A DNA stretch of 64,000 nt from CAYGYG01 sp964354155. Its GTDB lineage: Bacteria > Hydrothermota > Tepidihabitantia > SM23-42 > CAYGYG01. The stretch is taken from positions 62,001-126,000 of the forward strand of contig CAYGYG010000005.1 of NCBI GenBank assembly GCA_964354155.1, given 5' to 3'. A program made the translations under genes and the position numbers. Below are positions 8,383 to 16,901 of the stretch, piece by piece. Positions within the stretch are counted from its first letter, which is position 1; each line of letters starts with the position of its first letter. The notes beneath the pieces were generated by a model. The model was not told where the DNA came from. It saw only the letters and a list, made by a program, of their open reading frames with translations, and did not search any database.

Positions 8383-9323
8383 GAAATGCCTCCTCCTTTC
8401 CAGGGGACCCGTCGCACCATGATATAGAGTACGGCCATCCGGACCGCAACACCATTCTGGACCTGCTCAAGAATGACCGACTGTTTGCTGTCGGCCGCTT
8501 CCGGGTCGACCTCGACGCCGCGGTTGATCGGGCCGGGATGCATAATGAGCACGTCCTTTTTCAGCCGTCGAAAACGGTCGGCGGTGAGTCCGAAGTACTC
8601 GCGGTACTCCTGGATCGATGGGAAGAGGCTTCGGTTCTGCCTTTCCAATTGCAGGCGGAGGATGTTGATGACGTTGACGTCGGCAAGCGCCGAGTCAAGA
8701 TCGTAGTGGACGCTGACGCCCAGACGCTCGATTCCCGGCGGCACCAGCGTCGGCGGACCGCAGACCGCGACCCGGGCGCCGAGCTTGACCAGTCCATGGA
8801 TGTTGGAGCGGGCGACGCGCGAATGCGTTATGTCGCCGAGAATAAGGACCTTGAGTCCCTCAATCTTCTTGAAATGCTCGCGGATCGTAAAGATGTCGAG
8901 CAGTCCCTGGGTCGGGTGTTCGTGACAGCCGTCCCCGGCGTTGACGACGAAGGCATCGATGCGTTCCGCCAGGAACTGCGCGGCACCCGATGCCGAATGG
9001 CGCAACACGACGCCGTCTACCTTCATCGCTTCGATATTGCGCGCGGTATCGAGCAGGGTCTCGCCTTTGAGTACGCTCGAGGCTTTAGCGGTGACGGAGA
9101 CCGTATCGGCCGAGAGCCGCTTGGCGGCGATGCCGAAGGAAAGCTGGGTCCGGGTCGAAGGCTCGAAAAACAGGTTGGCGACCGTCTTGCCCCTCAGGAT
9201 CGGCACAATCGGGATGGGACGCGAGAGGATCCGCCTGAAGCCCCGGGCCGAATCGAGGAACATCATGATTTCTTCGCGGGTGAGTTGTTCGAGCCCGAGC
9301 AAGTCCTTATGTCGATACTTCAT
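8379..9323 (-). CDS. pyrB: Aspartate carbamoyltransferase catalytic subunit
   Basis: About 314 residues. FFEPSTRTQLSF is the carbamoyl-phosphate site, HPTQGLLDIFTI and HPGPINRGVE are the aspartate and active-site loops. It makes N-carbamoylaspartate, the committed step of pyrimidine synthesis. No pyrI regulatory subunit follows, so it should be the unregulated catalytic trimer type, with control by PyrR. The start ATG 9323 has GGGAGG (9329-9334) at usable spacing; GTG 9326 is too close. The gene overlaps the end of pyrR by 17 bases. Confidence 0.95.
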   Translation of the reverse strand: MKYRHKDLLGLEQLTREEIMMFLDSARGFRRILSRPIPIVPILRGKTVANLFFEPSTRTQLSFGIAAKRLSADTVSVTAKASSVLKGETLLDTARNIEAMKVDGVVLRHSASGAAQFLAERIDAFVVNAGDGCHEHPTQGLLDIFTIREHFKKIEGLKVLILGDITHSRVARSNIHGLVKLGARVAVCGPPTLVPPGIERLGVSVHYDLDSALADVNVINILRLQLERQNRSLFPSIQEYREYFGLTADRFRRLKKDVLIMHPGPINRGVEVDPEAADSKQSVILEQVQNGVAVRMAVLYIMVRRVPWKGGGIS

Positions 9324-9858
9324 CACTGCCTCCCGTGACGTAGACGCCGTCTTCGCCGTCTTCTTCTCGGATCAGTACGTTGACGATTTCCTTCTTGCCG
9401 GAAGATATCTTCATGCCGACGAAATCGGCCTGAATCGGCAGTTCGCGGTGGCCGCGGTCAACGAGTACCGCGAGTTCAATCTTTTTGGGGCGCCCGAAGT
9501 CAACAATCTCGTCGAGCGCGGCTCGAATCGTCCGGCCGGTGTAGAGCACATCGTCAACGAGAACCACAATCTTGCCCTGGATATCGAAATCGAAGTCGGT
9601 GGTATGCACGACCGGGGCTTCGCTGACCGTTTCCAGGTCATCCCGGTACAAGGTTATGTCGATTGAACCGCAGGGGATTCTCCGGCCTTCGATTTTCTCA
9701 AGCTCTTCCGCGATGCGCGCGGCAATCTTGTCGCCGCGCCGCTTGATGCCGACCAGGATAGTATCTTTGGTGCCCCGGTTCTTCTCGAGGATCTCGTGGG
9801 CAATACGTGAGATCATGCGTTTGATATCGTCACGATCCACGATTTTTTTCTTCGTCAT
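9307..9858 (-). CDS. pyrR: PyrR: pyr operon regulator / uracil phosphoribosyltransferase
   Basis: A 183-residue PyrR. The PRPP-binding motif is VVLVDDVLYTGRTIRAAL, and VGIKRRGDKIAARIAEEL plus LVDRGHRELPIQADFVG are family signatures. In other bacteria PyrR binds pyr mRNA when UMP is high and favours an attenuator hairpin. ATG 9858 is chosen because GGGGGT lies just before it; an in-frame ATG 18 bases upstream is less well placed. It leads the pyrR-pyrB-pyrC-isoaspartyl peptidase unit. A T-tract hairpin (9895-9924) lies upstream, but no clear PyrR-binding consensus was seen. Confidence 0.93.
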   Translation of the reverse strand: MTKKKIVDRDDIKRMISRIAHEILEKNRGTKDTILVGIKRRGDKIAARIAEELEKIEGRRIPCGSIDITLYRDDLETVSEAPVVHTTDFDFDIQGKIVVLVDDVLYTGRTIRAALDEIVDFGRPKKIELAVLVDRGHRELPIQADFVGMKISSGKKEIVNVLIREEDGEDGVYVTGGSDEVST

Positions 9859-9894
9859 ATGACCCCCATTGAACAATCACCATTCTTCCTAAAG

Positions 9895-9924
9895 TCAAAA
9901 AAATACCTACCTTGTTGGGGTAGG
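9895..9924 (-). terminator. Rho-independent terminator between the pilT pair and pyrR
   Basis: On the minus strand CCTACC (9924-9919) and GGTAGG (9911-9906) form a stem followed by TA and seven T residues (9903-9897). It is about 25 bases after the stop of the second PilT gene and about 40 bases before pyrR. It most simply ends the pilT transcript; it could also act as the pyr attenuator. Confidence 0.7.
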
Positions 9925-9948
9925 CATCCGTCTCTTCGTCGTCGGCTC

Positions 9949-11013
9949 TTAGGCGACAATCGCACTTGATTCCTTCTTGAAATTCTCGGCATTCAACGAT
10001 TTGCCGAGCGCTTCTTCGAACGTTACGAGTTTGGCCCGTACAAAGCTGGCCAGGCAAGCGTCCATGGTAATCATGCCTTGCTTCTGCGAGGTCTGCAGTA
10101 TCGAGGCGAGCTGATGCGTCTTGGCTTCACGAATCAGGTTGCGGATCGGTGAAGTGGCCACCAGGATTTCGAAGGCGGCAATCCGGCCTTTCTTGTCGGC
10201 CCGCTTGGCCAATATCTGCGAGATGACGCCGACCAAGTTGAGCGAGAGCTGCATTCGAATCTGATTCTGCTGGAAGGCGGGGAAGACGTCGATGATGCGG
10301 TCGATGGTTGAGATCGAATCGGTCGTGTGGAGGGTCGTGACGACCAGATGCCCGGTTTCGGCGGCGGTGATCGCAAGCGCGATGGTCTCTAAGTCCCGCA
10401 TCTCGCCGACCAATATGACGTCCGGGTCCTGGCGCAGGACGAACTTGAGGGCGCTGGAAAAAGATGATGTGTCCCGGCCGATTTCCCGCTGGGTGACGAC
10501 CGCTTTCTTGTTCTTATGCACGAATTCAACCGGGTCTTCGACCGTAACGATATGACAGGTATCGTTGGCGTTACGGTGATCAACCAGGGCCGCCTGGGTG
10601 GTTGATTTGCCGCTGCCCGAGGGGCCGGTCACAATGATGAGGCCCCGGGGCCGCATTGCCATCTCTTTGACAATCGGCGGAAACTTCAGGCCGTCAAGCG
10701 TCGGGATGTACGTCGGGATATGGCGGAAAACGGCGCCGGAGTGGCCTTTCTGCCGGAAGAGGTTGACCCGGTACCGGGCCAGGCCGGGAATCTCGTAGGA
10801 AAGGTCGAACTCCATCTCCCGGCGGAATTCGGTGATCTGGTCCCGGTTGAGCATCTCGACCATCCCGCCTTCGACCTCGACGTCGGTCAGGGGCGGGGCG
10901 TTGAGGGGGACCAGGTCGCCGTGGATGCGGAGCAGCGGTGGGGTGCCGACCTTCAGGATCAGGTCCGAAGCACCGTGCTGCATCTGGAGATCAAGTAGTT
11001 CTCTGAGTTTCAT
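9949..11013 (-). CDS. PilT/PilU-type twitching ATPase (second of a tandem pair)
   Basis: A 354-residue hexameric secretion-type ATPase that would power pilus retraction at the inner membrane. GPSGSGKST is Walker A, DVILVGEMRD Walker B, TLHTTD the histidine box, and SPIRNLIREAKTHQL matches the AIRNLIRE motif special to PilT. It overlaps the preceding paralogue by four bases. Walker A and the catalytic glutamates are intact, so both copies should be active. No other pilus genes are in the window. Confidence 0.9.
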   Translation of the reverse strand: MKLRELLDLQMQHGASDLILKVGTPPLLRIHGDLVPLNAPPLTDVEVEGGMVEMLNRDQITEFRREMEFDLSYEIPGLARYRVNLFRQKGHSGAVFRHIPTYIPTLDGLKFPPIVKEMAMRPRGLIIVTGPSGSGKSTTQAALVDHRNANDTCHIVTVEDPVEFVHKNKKAVVTQREIGRDTSSFSSALKFVLRQDPDVILVGEMRDLETIALAITAAETGHLVVTTLHTTDSISTIDRIIDVFPAFQQNQIRMQLSLNLVGVISQILAKRADKKGRIAAFEILVATSPIRNLIREAKTHQLASILQTSQKQGMITMDACLASFVRAKLVTFEEALGKSLNAENFKKESSAIVA

Positions 11014-12077
11014 GACGCCTTGCCGATCTTTTCGAATTCATCCGGGTTGGTACTGCTGGCGAGCGCGTCTTCGAATGAGATAATATCCTGAAAGTAGAGA
11101 TTCTTGAGGTACTGGTCCATCTGGATCATGCCGAGCTTGGAACCGGTCTGAATGAATGAGTAGATCTGAGGCGTCTTGGCTTCCCGGATCGCACTCCGGA
11201 TGGCCGCGGTGCAGGTCATGATCTCGAAGGCCGCGGCTCGGCCGGTCCGGTCTTTTCTCGGCACCAAGGTCTCGGTTACGACCGCCTGCAAGGTAGCGGC
11301 GAGCTGGATTCTGATCTGCGGTTGCTGTTGGGGTGGGAAGACGTCGATGATCCGGTCAATCGTTTGGACCGCATCGATGGTGTGGAGCGTCGAGAAAATC
11401 AAGTGCCCGGTTTCGGCCGCGGTCAGAGCCATCGCCATCGTCTCAAGGTCCCGCATTTCGCCCACCAGGATGATGTCCGGGTTCTGGCGCATTACGTGCC
11501 GGAGGGCCCGGGCGTAGGAGTGCGTGTCGATGCCGATCTCGCGCTGTTCGATGATCGACATCTTATCCCGGTGGAGAAACTCAATCGGATCTTCGATGGT
11601 AATGATGTGGGCGCGCCGGGCTTGATTGATCGTCTCAATCACTGAAGCCAGCGTTGTCGACTTGCCGCTGCCGGTCGGTCCGGTGATGAGCACGAGGCCG
11701 CGGGGCAGCGTGGCGATATCCTTGAAAATTTGGGGGAAGCCCCACTCATCGATGGTCTTGATTTTGAGCGGGATGATTCTCATCACCGCGCCCATTGTGC
11801 CCATGAACTTAAAACAATTGACTCGGAAACGGGCCACGCCGGGTATCTCGTAGGCCATGTCCAGCTCCAGCTCTTTCTCAAAGCGGGCTTTGCGTTCCGG
11901 CGTCATGATGCGATAGAGGATGGCCTCGATATCTTCAGCGCTAAGCGGGGGATAATCGGTCCGCACCAAGTCGCCGTAGACGCGAAAGACGGGCGGCTCG
12001 GTGACCCGCAAATGGAGGTCAGACCCCTCGCGGAGGACCAGCTCTTCGAGCAGGACGTCGAGTTCTACGGTGGCCAT
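11010..12077 (-). CDS. pilT: PilT-type twitching ATPase (first of a tandem pair)
   Basis: A 355-residue paralogue of the next gene, with GPTGSGKST (Walker A), DIILVGEMRD (Walker B), TLHTID and AAIRSAIREAKTPQI. The pair resembles the pilT-pilU arrangement of Gram-negative bacteria, in which two retraction ATPases cooperate. Which of the two is PilT and which PilU cannot be decided by eye. A strong hairpin terminator (12089-12113) separates it from the upstream gene. Confidence 0.9.
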   Translation of the reverse strand: MATVELDVLLEELVLREGSDLHLRVTEPPVFRVYGDLVRTDYPPLSAEDIEAILYRIMTPERKARFEKELELDMAYEIPGVARFRVNCFKFMGTMGAVMRIIPLKIKTIDEWGFPQIFKDIATLPRGLVLITGPTGSGKSTTLASVIETINQARRAHIITIEDPIEFLHRDKMSIIEQREIGIDTHSYARALRHVMRQNPDIILVGEMRDLETMAMALTAAETGHLIFSTLHTIDAVQTIDRIIDVFPPQQQPQIRIQLAATLQAVVTETLVPRKDRTGRAAAFEIMTCTAAIRSAIREAKTPQIYSFIQTGSKLGMIQMDQYLKNLYFQDIISFEDALASSTNPDEFEKIGKAS

Positions 12078-12088
12078 GGCCAGCTAAG

Positions 12089-12113
12089 AAAAGGGGGCGC
12101 AAGGCCCCCTTTT
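12089..12113 (-). terminator. Hairpin terminator
   Basis: AAAAGGGGGC (12089-12098) pairs with GCCCCCTTTT (12104-12113) around a five-base loop. The stem is flanked by A and T runs, so it can work on both strands. It follows the stop of the putative lipoprotein gene (12118) and precedes the pilT pair. Confidence 0.85.
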
Positions 12114-12117
12114 ATCA

Positions 12118-12912
12118 TCAGTATCGGAAAAAGGCTCTGAATCCCAATGAATTGTCGGTCAGGGTCAGCGCCTTGCCGGCAATCACCTCGATGACCGGGA
12201 GCTTGGGCGCGACCTTGATCGTATAGATGGATCGTTTCGTGTACTTGATTGTGTCCGCGGCAAAGGTGCAGGTGAAGACCGAATCCGACGCGCCGGTGGT
12301 GATTTCCTTGCTGTCCAGCGGGTTGACCAGGTTGAGTACGCTGTCGATGTTGGTCGAAACCTTACCCTTGTAGACTTCCACTTTGTAACCGGTGAGCAGT
12401 TCGCCCTTCCGGTTTTTGATGGTCCGGCAGGTCACGGTCAAAGTGTCGTTGTTGAAGCTGAGGGTATCTTTGAGGAGGGTATCATTGTTGATGGCCTTGA
12501 AGCTGATGTAGGGGAGGAGATTGACTTCGATCGTGTCGAACGGTTCGATATTCTGGCCGTTCAGGTAATTAAGTTTGTAGAAGAGCTTGGTGCCGCCCCG
12601 GACATAGAGCGAATCGCTGGTCTTGTAGGTCATCGCCGTGTCGATCACTTTGAGCGTTTCGACGTCAAAATAGCTGTTGTTGTCGGTCGAACGCTGGACG
12701 ATAATGCCATCGCCGACTTCCGGTTTTGCGATCGCCCAACGCCAGGTGATGGTGAGCAATCCGGTGGACTTATTCCCGAGCAGACCGCTCTCGAACTTTA
12801 CAATGTTGGTTGTGGCTAGTTTGATCGTATTCAAGTTGATTTCAACGCCGGTCTCGCAGACCACAAGCAAGAGTACAATCGCCGCCAGAACGATGAAAGC
12901 GCCTTTTTTCAT
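12118..12912 (-). CDS. Putative exported lipoprotein, unknown function
   Basis: 264 residues. The N-terminus MKKGAFIVLAAIVLLLVVCE is a signal sequence ending in Leu-Val-Val-Cys; the position before Cys is not the usual Gly/Ala/Ser, so lipidation is likely but not certain. The rest is rich in beta strands with many Thr, Asp and Asn (for example VQRSTDNNSYFDVETLKVID), suggesting one or two fibronectin-III-like domains. No enzymatic motif was seen. It has its own promoter (12931-12958) and AAGGAGG four bases before the ATG, and is followed by a terminator, so it is a single-gene unit. Confidence 0.65.
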   Translation of the reverse strand: MKKGAFIVLAAIVLLLVVCETGVEINLNTIKLATTNIVKFESGLLGNKSTGLLTITWRWAIAKPEVGDGIIVQRSTDNNSYFDVETLKVIDTAMTYKTSDSLYVRGGTKLFYKLNYLNGQNIEPFDTIEVNLLPYISFKAINNDTLLKDTLSFNNDTLTVTCRTIKNRKGELLTGYKVEVYKGKVSTNIDSVLNLVNPLDSKEITTGASDSVFTCTFAADTIKYTKRSIYTIKVAPKLPVIEVIAGKALTLTDNSLGFRAFFRY

Positions 12913-12930
12913 GTTGCCTCCTTAGCGACA

Positions 12931-12958
12931 ATTGTATGGAAAAAACGGCATTTGTCAA
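12931..12958 (-). promoter_or_regulatory. Sigma-70-type promoter for the putative lipoprotein gene
   Basis: On the minus strand TTGACA (12958-12953), a 16-base spacer and TACAAT (12936-12931). A leader of roughly 10-15 bases with AAGGAGG (12923-12917) precedes the ATG. Confidence 0.75.
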
Positions 12959-12961
12959 CAG

Positions 12962-13075
12962 AAGATAAAGAAACGGACGGGAGGCACCGGCCAAAAACTG
13001 CCCGAAGGTGTATTCTTCCTCCGACTAAAAACCGATGAAGGGACCAACCTGAAGAAGATGGCTGTGATCAACTGA
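12962..13075 (+). pseudogene. Relic of a secreted-protein C-terminal sorting tail
   Basis: The frame ending with TGA 13073-13075 reads GQKLPEGVFFLRLKTDEG and then TNLKKMAVIN. This matches the form of the type IX secretion C-terminal domain (L-PxGVYFxRL...xxK-x-VxL), and resembles the tails of the two M28 peptidases in this window (KPGVYFAQYRSG; PAGVYFAKCRLDG). Nothing upstream encodes the rest of a protein, so it looks like the last piece of a deleted gene. The rest of the 12913-13228 gap holds only two promoters and a weak hairpin. Confidence 0.5.
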
Positions 13076-13101
13076 GGTCAGCGCACCCGATTACTGAACG
13101 G

Positions 13102-13136
13102 GGACGGACGTCAAGCTCGCCCCCCGTCCTTGTTTT
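13102..13136 (+). terminator. Possible weak terminator
   Basis: GGACGG (13102-13107) and CCGTCC (13124-13129) can pair across a 16-base loop, followed by TTGTTTT. It lies just after the sorting-tail relic and may be the terminator of the lost gene. Confidence 0.35.
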
Positions 13137-13194
13137 GCCTATATCGTCCTTAATCCAGCGGATCCTCGAAACCGCTAACTGTTACCGAAACCGC

Positions 13195-13222
13195 TTGACG
13201 GTGCGCCGGTCGTGGATATAAT
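13195..13222 (+). promoter_or_regulatory. Promoter of metG, probably leaderless
   Basis: TTGACG (13195-13200), 16-base spacer, TATAAT (13217-13222). The ATG of metG is at 13229, six bases after the -10 box, and no Shine-Dalgarno sequence fits between them. Transcription would start at or next to the A of ATG. Confidence 0.85.
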
Positions 13223-13228
13223 CAAGCT

Positions 13229-15202
13229 ATGAAGATTCTGGTTACGAGCGCTCTGCCTTATGCCAACGGCAATATTCACCTCGGTCACCTGGCCGGTGCG
13301 TACCTGCCGTCAAACATATATGTGCGCTACCAGCGGCTCAAGAAACGTGATGTGGTCCACATCTGCGGCACCGACGAGCACGGCGTACCGATTACGATCA
13401 CCGCCGACCGGGAGAAGAAATCGCCCCGGGAAATCGTCGACCGGTACCATGAATCGATCAGAAAATCCTTTGAGGATTTCGGCATCAATTTCGACAATTT
13501 CTCACGCACTTCGCTGCCCCTGCATCATCGCTTCTCGCAGAACTTTTTTTTAAAAATCTACGAAAAAGGTTTCATCTATCCCAAGGAAACGAAGCAATTC
13601 TACTGCCCGAAATGCGACCGTTTCCTTGCGGACCGCTATGTGCTGGGAACGTGTCCCCATTGCCAGGCCGGCGAGGCGCGGGGCGATCAATGTGAAGCGT
13701 GCGGGCGGTGGCTCGAACCGTCCAATCTGGAAAACCCCCGGTGCCAGATCTGTGGGACCTCACCCCGGGAACGGATCACGACTCACTGGTACTTCAAACT
13801 CAGCCATTTCGATCGACCCCTCCGGGAGTGGCTGGCCACCAAGACACACTGGCGCGACAACGTCAAGCGGTTTTGTGAAGGCTGGTTCAAAGAAGGATTG
13901 GAAGACCGCCCGATTACACGCGACCTGACCTGGGGCGTGCCGGTGCCTTTGAGCGAGGCCCAGGGCAAAGTGCTCTACGTCTGGTTCGAAGCGCCGATCG
14001 GCTACATATCGGCAACGATCGAATGGGCGGAGAAGATCGGCGAGCCCGAAGCCTGGAAGAAATACTGGCTTGATCCGGAAACCACGATGGTGCATTTCAT
14101 CGGCAAGGATAACATCGTGTTCCACGCATTGGTCTGGCCGGCCATGTTGATGGCGCACGGCGATTACATACTGCCCTCGGAAATACCGGCCAACGAATTT
14201 CTGAATATCGAAAGCGCCAAGATCTCCACCTCACGCGGCCACGCGATTTGGCTGCCGGATTACCTCAAGGAGTTCGCGCCCGATCCGCTGCGCTACTGCT
14301 TAACCATCAATGCGCCCGAGGGCCGCGACGCCGACTTCACCTGGGCGGACTTCAAGGCCAAGAACAACAACGAGCTGGCCGACGTCCTGGGCAATTTTAT
14401 CAACCGCTGTGCCGCTTTCGTGAAGAAGTACTACAACGGCCATATTCCGACCGCCTCGACTTTTGACGAACGGGCCAACTGCTTGATCAAGGTCATTGAA
14501 GAATCGCCGGACAAGATTGGGCAGCTTATCGAACGATTTGAGCTCAAGAAGGCGATGAAGGAGATAATGAACATCGCCCAGGAAGGGAACAGGTATTTTG
14601 ATCACGAAGAACCATGGATTGCACGCAAGACTAATCCGCTTCACTGTGAGCGGACGATGTACGTCTGCATGAAATTGGTTTCGATGCTGCAGGTTGTGCT
14701 CGAACCGTTCCTCCCGTTCACGTCGGCCCGGATCGGCAAGATGCTCAAGAGCAAGGAGCGGACCTGGGACGAGGCGAAGAGCGCGATGCTGCCTTCGGAG
14801 TTGGGCGAAATTGAGATCCTTTTTCCGAAGATCGAGACCATCAGCGTTGGCAAACACGAGGAAAATATGAACTCAGTACCGGAAATATCGATTGAGGAAT
14901 TCAAGAAGGCTAACCTGAGAGTGGCCCGGATCGTCAAAGCCGAACGGCTGCCCGGTGCCGAAAAACTTCTCAAGCTGGAAGTCGAAATCGGCGGCGAGCT
15001 CCGGCCGATCGTTGCCGGCATCGCCAAGAACTACACACCGGAAGACCTGATCGGGAAGTATGTCGTAGTCGTTTACAACTTGAAGCCGGCAAAGATTTTC
15101 AACACTGAATCAAAGGGCATGCTGCTGGCCGCGGTCAATGGCGATCAGGTTGTCATCCTCACTCCGGACCGGCCCATAGACACCGGTTCCAGGGTGAGCT
15201 GA
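13229..15202 (+). CDS. metG: Methionyl-tRNA synthetase with C-terminal tRNA-binding domain
   Basis: 657 residues. YANGNIHLGHLAG carries the class I HIGH motif, and KISTSRG is the KMSKS-type loop. Two zinc knuckles lie between (CPKCD...CPHC and CEAC...CQIC), so it is the four-cysteine-pair form. Residues from about 550 (IEEFKKANLRVARIVKAERL) form an EMAP-II/Trbp111-like domain that binds tRNA and dimerises. It charges tRNA-Met in the cytosol. The gene has its own promoter with a leaderless start. Confidence 0.97.
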   Translation: MKILVTSALPYANGNIHLGHLAGAYLPSNIYVRYQRLKKRDVVHICGTDEHGVPITITADREKKSPREIVDRYHESIRKSFEDFGINFDNFSRTSLPLHHRFSQNFFLKIYEKGFIYPKETKQFYCPKCDRFLADRYVLGTCPHCQAGEARGDQCEACGRWLEPSNLENPRCQICGTSPRERITTHWYFKLSHFDRPLREWLATKTHWRDNVKRFCEGWFKEGLEDRPITRDLTWGVPVPLSEAQGKVLYVWFEAPIGYISATIEWAEKIGEPEAWKKYWLDPETTMVHFIGKDNIVFHALVWPAMLMAHGDYILPSEIPANEFLNIESAKISTSRGHAIWLPDYLKEFAPDPLRYCLTINAPEGRDADFTWADFKAKNNNELADVLGNFINRCAAFVKKYYNGHIPTASTFDERANCLIKVIEESPDKIGQLIERFELKKAMKEIMNIAQEGNRYFDHEEPWIARKTNPLHCERTMYVCMKLVSMLQVVLEPFLPFTSARIGKMLKSKERTWDEAKSAMLPSELGEIEILFPKIETISVGKHEENMNSVPEISIEEFKKANLRVARIVKAERLPGAEKLLKLEVEIGGELRPIVAGIAKNYTPEDLIGKYVVVVYNLKPAKIFNTESKGMLLAAVNGDQVVILTPDRPIDTGSRVS

Positions 15203-15294
15203 CGAACCCGTTGGCTGGGCCGGGGCCATCGGTAGTGATGCCCGTCAGGGCCGGTTTGAACCCCAATCTCGTTTCGTCCCGCATTTGCTAGTCA

Positions 15295-16083
15295 ATGTTT
15301 GATACTCACGCCCACCTGGTGGATCCGGCATTCAGCACTGATCTGGACGCGGTGATCGAAAACGCCCGGAGCCATGGTGTCGATCACATCATCTCAGTTG
15401 GCGATAACCTCGCTTCATGCCGGCAAGCCTGTACCGCGGTTGACCGCTACCCTGGTCTGTACGCCGCCGTCGGTATCCATCCTCACGAAGCCGGGAAGGC
15501 CGATGAGGATCTTGCCGAAATCACAAAACTTGGGTTAGGTCCCAAAGTGGTCGCAGTGGGCGAGACCGGACTTGACTATTTTCGCGACTACGCGCCGGCT
15601 CCGGCTCAGCAGGCGCTGTTCCGCCGGCACATTGAACTTGCGAGGCAGCTCAACAAACCTTTGGTTATTCATACGCGGAATTCGTTCGATGACGCCCTCG
15701 GTATTCTGCTCGAAGGCCGACACCACATTGGTGTCTTTCACTGCTTCAGCGGTGACACAATCTTCGCGCGGAAAGTTCTGGATCTCGGCTACTACCTTTC
15801 GTTCAGCGGTTCACTGACCTTCCCCAAGAGCAAATTGGGTGAGGTTCTGAAGATGACACCGCGGGAACGGATACTGCTCGAGACCGACGCGCCGTATCTT
15901 GCCCCGGTGCCATTCCGAGGGCAGCGGAACGAACCGGCCCACGTGCGTTTCGTCGCCCAGCAGGTCGGTGCGATCCTTGGCTTGAACATCGATGAGGTCG
16001 ATGCGCTGACGACCGAAAACGCGCTGAGACTATTTCGGATCGCTCCGGCTTCATCGGCCAAGAGTGCCAACCAACCGGCATGA
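15295..16083 (+). CDS. tatD: TatD family metal-dependent DNase
   Basis: 262 residues with the TatD signatures: MFDTHAHL (metal-binding His-x-His), GIHPHEA, VAVGETGLDYFRD (catalytic Glu), VIHTRNS, FHCFSG and LLETDAPYLAP. Family members are 3'-5' exonucleases or D-aminoacyl-tRNA deacylases acting in the cytosol. It lies downstream of metG with a 92-base gap and overlaps rsmA by four bases; metG-tatD-rsmA is a common bacterial order. Confidence 0.93.
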   Translation: MFDTHAHLVDPAFSTDLDAVIENARSHGVDHIISVGDNLASCRQACTAVDRYPGLYAAVGIHPHEAGKADEDLAEITKLGLGPKVVAVGETGLDYFRDYAPAPAQQALFRRHIELARQLNKPLVIHTRNSFDDALGILLEGRHHIGVFHCFSGDTIFARKVLDLGYYLSFSGSLTFPKSKLGEVLKMTPRERILLETDAPYLAPVPFRGQRNEPAHVRFVAQQVGAILGLNIDEVDALTTENALRLFRIAPASSAKSANQPA

Positions 16084-16901
16084 AGTACCGGAAAGCACTA
16101 AGCCAGCACGTTCTATTGAATCAAGGCATTGCGCGGCGGATTGCCGAGGCGGCCGGTTTGACCGGAGCCGACGATGTGCTGGAGATCGGTGCCGGCACCG
16201 GAATGCTGACCAAGGAATTGGCGTCGCGGGCCGGGCGGGTCCTTGCCGTTGAGTGTGATCCGGCGATGATCGCGCGCCTCAAACAGAATCTATCCGGCAT
16301 CGGCAATGTGACTATCGTTAAGGCCGATTTCCTTAGATTGCCGCTGGGTGAATGGGGAAACCCGGTCATCGTCGGCAATATACCCTATTCCATCACAACG
16401 CCGATTATCGAGCGGCTGATTGAAGGGCACCGGCACTTCCGGCGGGCCGTACTTACGGTCCAGAAGGAATACGGCGAACGGCTCCTGGCCCAACCGGGCA
16501 GTAAAAAGTACGGTTCGATCACCGTTTTTGCCAACTATTACTTTGTCATAAAAAGGGTTCTAACGATACCGCCGACCCAGTTCATTCCCAGACCCAAAGT
16601 CGCTTCCTTGCTCCTCACGTTTGACGAACCGGCAGGGCCGGGTGCATACCGCCGGGAGGCCCCGGCCGGTTTCTTCGACTTCATCCGGAGGCTGTTTCAG
16701 CACCGGCGCAAGAAGATATCAACGACCCTGAAGAGGTATTTCGATGTTATGCTGGGCGAGGCCGTGGCCGAGACGAAGCGGGTGGCCAGCCGTCGTGCCG
16801 AAGAGCTGACGATTGACGAATTTTTGCAGCTGTACCGCTGGTGCCAGGATGCGATGGCGGGGTCGGCCTCGCGCCGGTGTCCCTCGTCGGGCAACGCATG
16901 A
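16080..16901 (+). CDS. rsmA: 16S rRNA dimethyladenosine transferase RsmA (KsgA)
   Basis: 273 residues. The cofactor loop is VLEIGAGTGMLTKEL, followed by VECDPAMIARL and the catalytic NIPYSIT motif; PPTQFIPRPKVAS is conserved in the family. It dimethylates two adjacent adenines near the 3' end of 16S rRNA late in small-subunit assembly. The start overlaps tatD and the end overlaps the DUF362 gene, both by ATGA, so translation is coupled. Confidence 0.95.
   Translation: MKYRKALSQHVLLNQGIARRIAEAAGLTGADDVLEIGAGTGMLTKELASRAGRVLAVECDPAMIARLKQNLSGIGNVTIVKADFLRLPLGEWGNPVIVGNIPYSITTPIIERLIEGHRHFRRAVLTVQKEYGERLLAQPGSKKYGSITVFANYYFVIKRVLTIPPTQFIPRPKVASLLLTFDEPAGPGAYRREAPAGFFDFIRRLFQHRRKKISTTLKRYFDVMLGEAVAETKRVASRRAEELTIDEFLQLYRWCQDAMAGSASRRCPSSGNA

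Noticed and set aside
8538..9338. 266-codon plus-strand frame over pyrB
   Set aside because: It is the shadow of pyrB, which has complete active-site motifs on the minus strand.
9871..9898. Separate promoter for pyrR after the terminator (TTGACT at 9898-9893)
   Set aside because: At 15-18 bases spacing there is no acceptable -10 box. Expression by read-through or attenuation is more likely.
9895..9924. Classical PyrR attenuator
   Set aside because: Only one hairpin is visible; no overlapping antiterminator or PyrR-binding consensus could be found, so it is listed as a plain terminator.
15240..15275. tRNA T-arm-like sequence (GGTTTGAACCCC)
   Set aside because: No acceptor, D or anticodon arms can be folded around it and no CCA end is present. 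No other tRNA or rRNA was seen.
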